This document shows positions 11,132-21,256 of a stretch of 64,000 nt of DNA, piece by piece. Position numbers and translations under genes: made by a program. Each line of letters starts with the position of its first letter. Position 1 is the stretch's first letter. The stretch is taken from NCBI RefSeq assembly GCF_030848805.1, contig NC_092364.1, positions 7,192,001 to 7,256,000 on the forward strand. Direction: 5' to 3'. The notes under the pieces were generated by a model. That model did not search any database and was not told where the DNA came from. It saw only the letters and a program-made list of their open reading frames with translations. This DNA comes from Temnothorax longispinosus (Eukaryota > Arthropoda > Insecta > Hymenoptera > Formicidae).

Positions 11132-13362
11132 CCCCCCCTCCTCCTCCCTTTCTCCACCCTCTCTTTCTCTCTCTATTTCTCACTTGCAAAGTCAAGAAAA
11201 TCTCCCGTTAAAGAATAAACTCTCAAAGAAGATCCGCGCGAGCAAAAATATAATATATGAGCACAAATGAAGAAAGCTATTTTAAGATAACATTAAAAGA
11301 GCTGTTGTTTCCACGCGCTTCTAAAACAGCATAACTTTGCATATCCGCAACCGCATATCAAAGTGGTAAAAAGTATACAGTTAAAGAGAGCGGTATATAT
11401 TTAGATATTCTCTTCCATACTTTTCGAATCATCGCATTATTTATTAACTATAACATGTAAGACGTATCAGGCGCGTTATACAAAAATAACGCTCCCGTTA
11501 AGGATAATAAGGCGAATTCCATTTCCTACGCGTTTCATTCTTAACGCGTCGTACATTTTATATGTTCATACATACGAGATATATGTGTCTACATTCTTAG
11601 CGCAATCGAAGCATCGGATGCAAATATTAGGAATTTATTCAACGAACAAATTGTACGAATTTCTATTTATCGATGATACACTAATCAGAGTAATAATAAC
11701 TAATGAATTAAATGTATTGAAAAGAAACACGTAGAAGAGTGCAAAAAACTACATTATTTATTTTCATAATTGAAAAGATAACGAAATCCCAAAATGTCTC
11801 GGATACTTTGTTGCATTTCTGTAGTATCCACCCAAGTTAAATTTGTCTTATATTCGATATTTGCATCTTGATCTTTGATTATAAACATCTCTACTTTGAT
11901 TGACTTTGTGACTAAACGCAACTCAAGATGACATCGAAATTTATTACTATCCGACGTATCCTCATTGCCTTACAAATTATAAAACGTGCATTGTCACATT
12001 ATGTGTGAAATATTTATAAAATAACAGTCTCGGAAACTATATTATACTTTTAAACGATTTGTTTGCAGTAAAGTAACAGCTTATCGATCACCAACATTGA
12101 TTTAATTTTAACATGCTAAAGTCTTCCCGATGTCTTCTACGTGTAATTATATATTCCTTCAAGGTATACTATAATTTTCAAGATATTATTCTTCGAGTGT
12201 TTTTAGAAGAGATGCCTATATATAACCGATTATAAATACGTTTAATGTTACGTTTAATGTACGACAAATGTTGCTAACAACGAAGAATATAAGAATAAAA
12301 ATTATCGAAGAATTGAGAATACGCCGATAGTAATCTGTTTCGATATAAGAATCTTGTGTATATCTATATATTTCTGACTTATACTGTTATAGCTTGCGGA
12401 AAAAATGTCTCGTTTCTCTGCATTATTCTTAAACGTTAAAGGCTACTATTATTATTATTATAAGTAATCGAGTCTAGTCCATTCATTAAAAAAGCAAATT
12501 AGTAACGATATATATAATAATATGTATGCTTAAATTGTGATAATATTCTCGTCGTGAAGCTAATTTAACTGACAATCTTATCAATTATAAGTTCTTCTTG
12601 GTGCGTCAACATGTAAATGTATATTATAGGAAAGAAGATAAAATATGATATATTCCCGCAAGATATGCATTGACAGTCGCTTCTAGCATACATTGAGTTA
12701 CAATCGCGAGGATATTTTGACGATCTAAGCATTAATGTATATTCATTGTATATTTGAAGTAAGGTATCTTATATTATATAATATAACGAACGTAAATTAA
12801 GACCATAGTCAGTACAGATTCTCAAGCAGTTATCTATATAGACCGAGAACACGTACCTTATTTTCCAACAATTCACTCACGAGGAGTAAAATGCAATTAA
12901 AGCGCGATTTTACACAGCATAGCAATGACTATGCTGCTTTTGAATCGAGTACTCTCGCCGAGGAAGCTCGGAAAGCTTGCGTCTTCAAAAATTTTGAGCG
13001 GATTCTGCGTGAGAGAACTAAATAGAAAAGTTAAGATTGATCCCTTTAAATATCAAGCGTTTAGACAAATAAAAAAGAAATTATAAATTTAATTCTTCGT
13101 TCGGAGAGTAATTTCCTTTTTCTACTATCTTATTCTAAAATAAGGAAAGAGACAGTGGTTTATTTAATAACGAGCTATAATTTCACAACAGTTGAAAACG
13201 TAAAGCGTATTTTAATAGAAATAACTTCATTTTGATGTAATTAACTTATTGTATCAACCTAAAAGAATATCAAAAAGTATTATTATTTCCTTTTAGTTAA
13301 ACGCTTTGTTATGAAATTTAATAGAAATATAATTCTCCTTGTTACTTGTATCTAACAAGGAT
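9512..13362. other. Long noncoding stretch
   Basis: AT-rich DNA with many short chance open frames and no recognisable domain, RNA gene or element end. A CT microsatellite (11104-11131) is followed by a C-rich tract to about 11160. It is either intergenic DNA or a long spineless 3' region. Confidence 0.5.
11104..11131 (+). repeat. CT microsatellite
   Basis: About 14 CT dinucleotides, followed by a run of C and CTC-rich sequence to about 11160. Confidence 0.9.
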
Positions 13363-14102
13363 AGGCTCTCAGGTGTCCTTCTCCGATTTTAATGAAACTT
13401 GGAGAGTTTGTAAAAAGGGTAAAAATATTCGATACGTATTTTTTTTTATCATTAGGCAAATATATTTAAGGAGTAAAATAAACTTCTAAAAATCGGCCAA
13501 ATTTTCGTTTTTAGAAACTGAACGAAGCATAATAGGATAATTTCATAAATATACAAAATGTATAGAATTTTGAAAACTATCTACTGGTCTAATAATTATT
13601 TTTGTGCATAAAAAAATACGAGTTATGAAACTCAATTTTTTTATTTTTCCATTATTGCACATGAAAGCTTTTCTAGTGCAAAAAAATATTTTATTTATAT
13701 AGAAAAATATGTGATAATGCAGTTTTGTTGCTATATGTTAGGAAAGACTAGACATTTATTTTATTTAATTGCACGCGACCTGCGAAACTGCGAGCTGCCA
13801 GCCGCGCTGCGCGTACATTATATAACTCTAGCGAACGCATATTCGACGTGTGCGTTATAGTTGTGTGGCGAGTTAAACTGTGAAATAATCGACATATCTG
13901 TACATTTTGTACATGTATAAAATTAAGCTATCATGCTTTGTTCAGAAATTATAGTTAAAAAAAAAAAATTTGGTCGATTTTCGAAGGCTGATTTTACATG
14001 TTTGTTTGCCGATAAAAAAATACAAATTGAATATTATATCCCATTTACAAGTCCACCAAGTTTCATTTAAATCGGAAAGGGATACCTGAGGGAAAGGGAG
14101 CC
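13363..14102. mobile_element. Fold-back element, about 740 bp
   Basis: The left arm begins AGGCTCTCAGGTGTCC and runs through CCGATTTTAATGAAACTTGG. The right arm reads CCAAGTTTCATTTAAATCGG and ends GGGAAAGGGAGCCT. The arms are imperfect inverted repeats of roughly 150 bp. The centre (13770-13870) is a GC-rich block, unlike both arms. No target duplication is clear and no protein is recognised. Confidence 0.55.
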
Positions 14103-15060
14103 TTTCTTTGTAAGTAAATATACAAAAATCTATTATATGCTTGCATAAAATAGTATAATTCCTCGAACGGAGAAATATAAATATCAAATAAATTGTTTTG
14201 GACTTATCAGCATAATATTTACTACTTACTTGATTATTTTTGCAAATGGTTTTATTTCATGTGTCTGAATGTATCGAAGTCGAGTAACAGTACCATGCCA
14301 AACCGAATTTTGAATCTTGATCACTCCATCCATTTTTCTCTGATATATTATATCTTATAGGATCTAGCTATTATTAACACCATTGCTAATGATAAGTTTT
14401 AAAAATAAAATTTAAAAACTGTATCAAATGTTTATATATATATGAAATAAATTATGATAATGCAATAAATTTAGTGATTTATCAATTTCTGTGTCTCTAA
14501 TGCCTTACATTCTTTATATTCAAACTGATCGATTTTAGTTCTCAAAATGAACAGGTGCATATTTCGTATCTATACCTTTACAAAGAAACTTTCTTAGGGA
14601 AAGGCTTCCTAAGTTCTTTTAAAAAAAATTTGGTGGAAGTAAAAGAGGCCTCAAGAGCCTGCAAAGTCGCTGTAAAACTTCAGTCTGTTTCAGTCTGTTA
14701 GCAAATGCCAAAGTCAAATCGATAGAGGATATAAAATATCAAAAAATATAAAAAAAACATGTTTACAACACTTTTTTTAATTTAAATCTGTAATATTTTA
14801 TAACATAATTAACACTTCAAAGAATTTTTATTGATGTATAAATTTTTTATTTTTTTTTTCAATTAGTCTAATATTGTAAAAAACTGATCTAGATGTTAGT
14901 GTCTACAATTAAGATATTAAAAAACGTTTCCAGTTTGAAAATTGAAAATAAATATTGTTTTATAATTATAAAATTTAGAATGAGAGTTTTTAACGTACTA
15001 TAATATAAGAAAGTTATCGTAATAAAAATGTGGATTGCAATAGTGTGAAATAGATTATTA
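14103..15060. other. Noncoding stretch
   Basis: AT-rich sequence between a fold-back element and the Gypsy long terminal repeat. I see no gene, repeat array or element end in it. Confidence 0.5.
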
Positions 15061-15064
15061 TTAC

Positions 15065-15292
15065 TGTTGTGTTTTAAGTAATGTACAGGAAGAAGTGTTA
15101 TCAAGACTTTTATTCTGTGCTTGGACGTACAGGAAGGTTGACTGGTAGCACGACTCGTACGAGTCGTACGTCTCTGAGACGCTCGCATGCGACGCTCACA
15201 TGCCACGCACGCTCTTCAATGCTACCAACGCACGGTAGACGCAGCGCCGCGGGCACCTGCGATTACGCTAGATATTAATCGCATATCCTACA
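15065..15292 (-). repeat. Putative 3' long terminal repeat of the Gypsy element
   Basis: On the minus strand a purine-rich tract (15312-15293, AGGAAAGAGGGGAGGAG) directly precedes TGTAGGATATG. The following 228 bases contain AATAAAAG, a likely polyadenylation signal, and end in ACACAACA. TG...CA ends and a preceding polypurine tract are expected of a 3' LTR. I do not find the matching 5' LTR, so the call rests on position and signals only. Confidence 0.5.
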
Positions 15293-15339
15293 TCTCCTCC
15301 CCTCTTTCCTGATGGCGGTTCGCCCCTGGTATGTACGAC

Positions 15340-16403
15340 CTTCTGAGGTGGCTGCCATGCCTTCTACGAGTCGATTTTACGCAGTACTGGTGGAATTTCC
15401 TGCTCTCGGGGTGGACTTGCTGGAGGCGTTGTTGATTCTGATAGAATCGAAATATATGATGCATCGAAATATTTGATAAGAAATAAAGTGGGTCGAAATT
15501 CACGAAACGTTGAATTCGCCACGCTCTGTTGCTTTTGTGTGATCTTCTCGTTAATAGGATCTGGTTTAACGAGGTCCAATCTGGATCTTATTGACCTTCC
15601 TAAGAATAACTGAGCTGGGGACTGACCCGTTGTCGCATGTGGTGCTTTCCGGTATTGGCATAGGAATTCATTCAAGTTATGTTGAAGGGATCCTGGCGTC
15701 GTTGCCATAGTTTTCAACGTGTTTTTCACGGTTTGAACGTAGCGTTCCGCTCGGCCGTTTGTAGAGGGGTGATACGGTGCTATTAATTTCTGAAACTTTA
15801 CACCGCTCCTCTGAAGGAATGACTTGAGCTGGGTTCGCTTTGACGCTTTCAGCGCTGTAAGCATCATTCTATTTTTGTTGCACATCGAATGTTAAACGAA
15901 GATAGAGCGATGCTTTCAGCGCTGAAAGCGTCAAGACGAACGCAGCCTTGAACTCTGCTGCGACAAACTGGGGTCCGTTGTTTGAAACGATTATTGTAAC
16001 CGGAGCTCCGTATGTCGCAAATAGTTCTTCCAAAATAGCGATTGCAGTAGATGATACCGTCGTAGAGCTTGTCGCTTTTACCTCTAGCCATTTACTATAT
16101 GCATCAACAATAATGAGTAGCATTTTCCCTGTCACTGGTCCCGCGTAGTCGATGTGTATACGTTCCCACGGACCTTTAGGATACTCCCAATGATGATGCC
16201 TGTATTTCGGGGGTTCCTGCACATTCTTTGCGCAGTCTGAACAAGTTTTAGCTACTTCTTCGATAGCAGAATCAATGCCAGGCCAGAAAACGAATGATCT
16301 TGCTAAGCCTTTCATTTTGACTATCCCTATATGTGCTGTATATAATTCGCTCAGTATTGCTTCTCTAAAGACTGGTGGTATCACAACCCGATGTTCAAAT
16401 ACT
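15340..16403 (-). pseudogene. Gypsy integrase, broken
   Basis: The N-terminal zinc-binding region and core are visible on the minus strand: HRVVIPPVFREAIL, the spacing AHIGIVKMK, WPGID and a CSDCAKN pair, then IHIDYAGPV and LIIVDAYSKW (first catalytic Asp), NNGPQF (second Asp region) and HPSTNGRAERYVQT (Glu region). A small direct duplication around 15845-15935 coincides with a frame change between the NNGPQF part and the HPSTNGRAER part. The tail has a Pro-rich end before the polypurine tract. Confidence 0.8.
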
Positions 16404-16406
16404 AAA

Positions 16407-17176
16407 TTAAGAAACATTTTAAGACTAAAACCAATTTGCTATCTATATTTTAACTGGTACTTTACTCTTGTACGTATGGGGTGCTTACTTTAAAGGTGGT
16501 TTGTCGGCTGAAGGGGATAAGCACAAAACTTTTATTCTACATATTTTGAAAGCACATAAATTAAGGAACATTTTAAGACTAAAACCAATTCGCTATCTGT
16601 ATTTTAACTGGTACTTTACTCTTGTACTTATGGGGTGCTCACTTTCAAGGTGGTTTGTCAGCTGAAAGGGATAAGCACAAAACTTTTATTCTACATATTT
16701 TGAAAGCACATAAATTATGGAACATTTTAAGACTAAAACCAATTCGCTATCTGTATTTTAACTGGTACTTTACTCTTGTACGTATGGGGTGCTCACTTTC
16801 AAGGTGGTTTGTCAGCTGAAGGGGATAAGCACAAAACTTTTATTCTACATATTTTAAAAGCACATAAATTAAGGAACATTTTAAGATTAAAACCAATTTG
16901 CTATCTGTATTTTAACTGGTACTTTACTCTTGTACGTATGGGGTGCTCACTTTCAAGGTGGTTTGTCAGCTGAAGGGGATAAGCACAAAACTTTTATTCT
17001 ACATATTTTAAAAGCACATAAATTAAGGAACATTTTAAGATTAAAACCAATTTGCTATCTATATTTTAACTGGTACTTTACTCTTGTACGTATAAGGTGC
17101 TCACGTTCGGTTTGGTGGAAGGGGATGAGCACAAAAATTTCATTGTGCATATTTCGAGAACACATTAATCGAGAAA
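16407..17176. repeat. 154-bp tandem array inside Gypsy pol
   Basis: Five units start at 16407, 16561, 16715, 16869 and 17023, so the period is exactly 154 bp. A diverged sixth part starts at 17168. Units are nearly identical and hold ACATTTTAAGACTAAAACC, GGTACTTTACTCTTGTACG and AAAGCACATAAATTA. Because 154 is not a multiple of three, the similar 65-residue open frames in each unit are not one repeat protein. The array and flanks (to about 17540) replace the RNase H segment of the Gypsy element. Confidence 0.9.
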
Positions 17177-17381
17177 CATTTTAAAACAAGAATTATTTCG
17201 TTTTCTGTATTTTAAATGATACTTTAGTCTTATATCAGTAGTATATAGATCTTTTTTTGCGTATATTTTTTAAACTATTATAGATAGACTAATTTCGTTT
17301 GAGGCATTTGAAAGCACATAAAAAGCACATAATTCTAGCATATTGAGTTTTTTATTTTACATGTAATTTTAATGAGTGCGG

Positions 17382-17406
17382 GTGCTAGCTTACGTTAAGC
17401 CAGCAC
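17382..17406. repeat. 25-base imperfect palindrome near the array's end
   Basis: GTGCTAGCTTACG is mirrored by TTAAGCCAGCAC, giving a strong stem. It is followed by several spaced AGCACATAA-type words (17440-17490). It could be the terminal hairpin of a nonautonomous element such as a Helitron, but the required flanking ends are not clear. Confidence 0.4.
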
Positions 17407-17544
17407 TTTCAATTGCGATTTCCCGCGAAACCGCTCGAGCACAAAAATCGTGAATAGAGCACATAATTAGCACATAAAGAGCACTTAATTTCTGTATATG
17501 TGTTATTCCGATTTTTTGTGGAAGGAGTGCTAACTTAACAGACA

Positions 17545-18290
17545 TTCTGAAAGGTTGATCTCTTGTGAATAAATCAGGAATGAAGGAACTGTAGTAGGTT
17601 GCCTTTCCTAGAAATAATTGTTCTTCCGGTGTGCTTGGTTTAGGGACATTCTTAATTGCTTGAATATGCCTGTCGGATTTGTGTATACCTTGAGAATCAA
17701 TTTTATGTCCCAGAAATTCAATAGCTGATGTAGCGAATACACATTTCTCATAATTGAGATGTAGGCCTTGTTCTCTGAATCTTTGTAAAGTTTCATCCAG
17801 AATTTGTAAGAGTGATTTAAAGTCTGTTGCATAAATGTAGAAGTCATCGTAGAAATTCTTAATGTTTCGTAGGCCTTTTATAATTTCTTCCGTTTTTCGT
17901 TGCCAGATCGCAGGAATGCTGGCTGCTCCGTAGACTGCTCGAGTTGGACGAATTAAACCATGCGTTGGCGTGTTGAGAGTAAGCATATGGCTGGATTCAT
18001 CGTCAAGAACAAGATGAGAGTAAGCGTCTAAAACATCCAGATGGCAGAAGATTTTAGCACTTTCCTTAGTTGGCTAAACAGATGTTCCTTTTTTGGAATT
18101 GAATGTTCGTCTACAACTAAACGGGGATTCACTGTCAGTTTATAGTTTCCTGTAATACGCAATTTACCATTCTTCTTAACTACTACATGAGTTGTTGACG
18201 CCCATTCGGAATAATCTACCCGTTGGTAAAAACTTGACTGTATTTTCGCGTCAATTTCTTTCGCATACGCTTTTCGAAGTGCTAATGGTA
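17545..18290 (-). pseudogene. Gypsy reverse transcriptase, frameshifted
   Basis: Minus strand. SEWASTTHVVVKKNGK-type N-terminal motifs lie at 18240-18150, then a frame break near 18060-18030. Next come DAYSHLVLDDE, NTPTHGLIRPTRAVYG, the active-site region FYDDFYIY (usually a Val-Asp-Asp core), YEKCVFA and EFLGHKID. The frame ends at about FIPDLFTRDQPFR, where normal RNase H should follow but foreign sequence begins. No active product is expected. Confidence 0.8.
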
Positions 18291-18785
18291 TTTCCCTAGC
18301 TTTCGCAAATATTGGCGCTGTGCCCGGTTTTTTATGTAAGGAAATAGACGGACCAATGAGTGTACCTGCTTTTGAATTGAAAACGTCTTTGTACTTATAT
18401 CTAACAATTGATTTAGTCGCACGGTCTGTTCCTGTGTTAACTTCGGAGTGACTGTACTAATTGTATGTATCGTACTTGTTTCCGCCGCTGAAAAGAGATC
18501 AACGAAATTAATTTCGTGTACAAAATGTGGGATCCATTCCCTTCCGAATAATGCATCAAAATGTCCTCTGACTACAAACAGATTGAGTCGTCGGGAAGTG
18601 TTACCGATAGTAACTTTAACTAGAATACGACCTATACATGAAATCTGGTGACCAGTGTAGCTGACAAACTGTCTATCTGTTTTCTCTAACGCGAAATTCG
18701 GTTTAATTTTACGCAGTGTATTTACATTTATAATGCCGCATGGTGCACCCGTGTCTACTTCCATTTGCAACGATTTACCCTCAAT
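18290..18785 (-). pseudogene. Gypsy aspartic protease
   Basis: Minus strand. EVDTGAPCGIIN is a retroviral-type aspartic protease active site (DTGA). GREWIPHF and the linker into reverse transcriptase follow. The region upstream (gag) is lost. It continues in frame through 18282 as the open N-terminal part of pol. Confidence 0.7.
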
Positions 18786-18845
18786 ATAGTAACATCAATC
18801 ATATTAATCGAATTTATCGCGTTAATTTTATTTATACATTAGTTG

Positions 18846-18977
18846 CTTTCTATTTACATCAAAACTCAGATAATTCTCACTTGTGATGTCATTCTGTCTT
18901 TATTATTCATTAATTGCCAAAAAGGATAGAACGACGTCACAAGTGAGAATTATCTGAGTTTTGATGTAAATGGAAAG
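18846..18977. mobile_element. Small hairpin MITE, about 132 bp
   Basis: ATTTACATCAAAACTCAGAT with AATTCTCACTTGTGATGTC is mirrored by GACGTCACAAGTGAGAATT with ATCTGAGTTTTGATGTAAAT. The stem is about 55 bp with few mismatches and the loop is short. It sits just outside the 5'-truncated end of the Gypsy copy. Confidence 0.75.
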
Positions 18978-18989
18978 TACCTATTGAAT

Positions 18990-19491
18990 CGTATCTATGT
19001 TTTCCGCCGGTTGTATTGCTGCGATTATCTGTCTTTGTCTAACGAAATGACATCTGTCCTTTTTTCGATTGCTCGCCATCTCTCGCAAGATCCGGCAACT
19101 ACTGTTGCTGCTCTTCTTGTCATTCTGCATCCGTATTTGCATTACTAAAATAATTATTAGATGGATCTTTTTTTGTACGCATTGAATCTTACTTCTACTT
19201 ACACGATATTATTCCTACATGTTTTCCCAAGGGTGGATGATAAACATTATGTACGTATAAACAGTAGAATTTTTGTTTTAAGCAAATATTGTCGTCAGGT
19301 GACAGCTATGTATGTGCCCCAATAAGTAATATTTTTAATTTTTTGGTGCTTTTGATATAAAATCGCGTTTTGCACCCTAGATTTTTGTGCGGACTTTAAT
19401 TCTGTAAAAGATTTTTGCAATTCTATAAAGCCAATTAAAAGATCCATCTAATAACGATAATGTCGGTAAATCATACGGCTGCAGAATCCCC
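18990..19491 (+). mobile_element. TTAA-type MITE copy, right end at 19491
   Basis: Shares words in the same order and orientation with 32423-32775 (TGTCTAACGA, CATCTGTCCTT, TCGATTGCT, GCCATCTCTCGC, GTGACAGCTATG-like, CTTTAATTCT). The right end reads GCAGAATCCCC followed by TTAA at 19492-19495. A short insertion bounded by repeated GATGGATCTTTT-type words interrupts it at 19150-19250. The left end is not resolved. Confidence 0.55.
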
Positions 19492-19567
19492 TTAACCCTT
19501 TTAGGTCACACTTCCCGAGAATCCCGTACCGGTCACACTGGGTGAAATACACCCCCAGCTAGAGTCC

Positions 19568-19575
19568 TATATAAA
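19568..19575 (+). promoter_or_regulatory. TATA box in left inverted end
   Basis: TATATAAA inside CTATATAAAGAGAGAAGCGA, 250 bp before the ATG of the + strand accessory gene. The same block is present inverted at 24757-24764. Its conservation in both ends suggests real core promoters, one per gene. Confidence 0.5.
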
Positions 19576-19821
19576 GAGAGAAGCGACATCGAACCCCCAC
19601 TACAGACTTCGCATCCCCACCATCACCTCCAGCACCGCCATATTGGGACCGCTCCATGTCATCAAACATCAAACTCCATTTAATATATATAAACATACTC
19701 CGTCAGCGTGAGGTTAAAATGTTCGATACACATGTTTAATACATGTTGCAGTTTTATTCTCTTCATGTTTTTTATTGAATAAATGTGGTGATTGAGTGAT
19801 AATTGATGGTGAAAATTGAAA

Positions 19822-20499
19822 ATGTCATGCAAAGAGGTAAATGACGTATTGTATATATACAATCGATTCTAATTTTATTGAATGCATTATTCCAATAAGA
19901 TCATAATGTATTTGAACATTAATATTTTTCTATTTTGTTAGGAAGTGAGCGCTTCCCAAATATACAATGATGACGAATGGAAGCATTACATTGATCAGGT
20001 TAGTTTAGTTGTCCTTTTAACCTTCCACAGACTAACCTGCGGAAAGTTAGTCATATTGACTAAGTAGTGAAAAAATAGGTTAGTCTGCAGAGGATTAATT
20101 ATTTTATATTTCATTTGTGTACGTATATGTGTGTATTAAATAGTGCCTTCTACTGCATGGTTTTTTAAATATAGCAATTTTTTCTTACAGTACACAATTG
20201 ATGAGACTTCAGAAATTTCTATAAATCAATCTAATTCCGAAACTCCTTGTGATACTGCAAGTAATAAATTGCTCATCGATCAACTAAAAGCTCAAAATGA
20301 TGAAGCCTCACAAAAAATCATCCATCTGGAACGTGAGCATGATGCAAACCTAAATAAACTGATGGTGATGCTTTCTGCTATTGAACAAATGGAGAGTAAG
20401 ATGTATTGTACGAAGCGACTATTCATGAAAGTTACAAGTTCAAGCGGACGACGATGGAAAAAGTATTATGCCAGAGTACAAAAGAAGAAAAATTTGTGA
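19822..20499 (+). CDS. Accessory protein of the TTAA element, coiled-coil, unknown
   Basis: Three exons join in frame: 19822-19836 (MSCKE), 19942-19998 (starts EVSASQIYNDD) and 20191-20499, all with good GT-AG sites (CAAAGAG|GTAAAT, TTTTGTTAG|GAAG, GATCAG|GTTAGT, TTCTTACAG|TACA). The product is 126 residues, acidic at the start. A heptad-like helical stretch follows (LIDQLKAQNDEASQKIIHLE and on to IEQMESK), and the tail is basic (GRRWKKYYARVQKKK). I recognise no catalytic domain. It faces the transposase gene within the element and is undamaged, unlike the transposase. It might bind DNA through its basic end and pair through the coil; that is inference. It could also be a captured host exon set. 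Confidence 0.5.
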
Positions 20500-21256
20500 T
20501 TTTAAATGAAAATCGAGATTTTTATTGCTAGTATTGCATCATATACAAGAAGTTTTATACAGTATTTTTAACATTCTTAAGTTTTATATCAAGTAGAATC
20601 ACAATTGAGAATCACAATTATGAATTTGTAAAAAATATGTATATCGCATATACGATATTTATCGCGATATCTATCAATATCTATCTATTAATCGCGTACA
20701 TTTTTATTTTATACCTCTTTCTTAAAAAAAATCTTTATTAATATTTTACTTTAACATGACAGAAGTTTTAAATGTAAATACTCCTCGCAAGAAATAAAAA
20801 CTTAAATTTTCACAACTGCAGAAATGCCTCGATTATTATAACTATTTAAGAATAAATACATATTGACCATGTTGCAGTTGACCATAGCCACATCTGATTT
20901 GTCAATTACATGTAGATCGTATGTTGATTCTCAATAAATCTAATAAAACATACAATAAAATCATTTTTTAAATGAAAAGGTCTTTATATATGATATAACT
21001 AATTAAGCAATGTAATTAAACAATAATCTAATTAAGTAATTGAGATTGGCTATGTTTAATTGCAACGTAGTCAAACGGGACGATAATATATACTATATGT
21101 AACATCAGATAAACAAAACATTTTTAACATTCTTAGTTTCATAATATCACAATATGTAGAATCACAATTAAGAGTTAAAATTTGTACTTCTGATATAAAT
21201 CTACACACTACTTTTGATATGAATTAAGGCACATTAAGAAGAAATGACTTTACCTT
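20500..21256. other. Noncoding spacer between the convergent genes
   Basis: AT-rich sequence between the end of the accessory gene and the end of the transposase. A block around 20560-20660 resembles one at 21120-21190 (ACATTCTTAAGTTTTATATC / ACATTCTTAGTTTCATAAT, GAATCACAATTAAGA), a weak internal direct duplication. No gene is seen. Confidence 0.4.

Larger units (their letters stand above)
15065..18800 (-). mobile_element. Truncated Ty3/Gypsy LTR retrotransposon
   Basis: Read on the minus strand: protease (about 18785-18290), reverse transcriptase (18290-17545), a foreign insertion with a tandem array (17540-16405), integrase (16403-15340), polypurine tract and one LTR. Gag and the 5' LTR are absent beyond about 18800. 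RNase H, which should lie between reverse transcriptase and integrase, is missing. Pol is broken by frameshifts. This is an old, immobile copy. Confidence 0.85.

Noticed and set aside
13942..14187. 81-residue frame at the end of the fold-back element
   Set aside because: It lies mostly in the inverted arm, with no domain and AT-rich codon use.
16407..17176. CRISPR-like array
   Set aside because: Whole units are repeated with no unique spacers, in a eukaryotic Gypsy element.
16468..17184. Series of similar 65-residue open frames (YLYFNWYFTLV)
   Set aside because: They are the same frame of a 154-bp tandem repeat; the period is not divisible by three and no gene signals accompany them.
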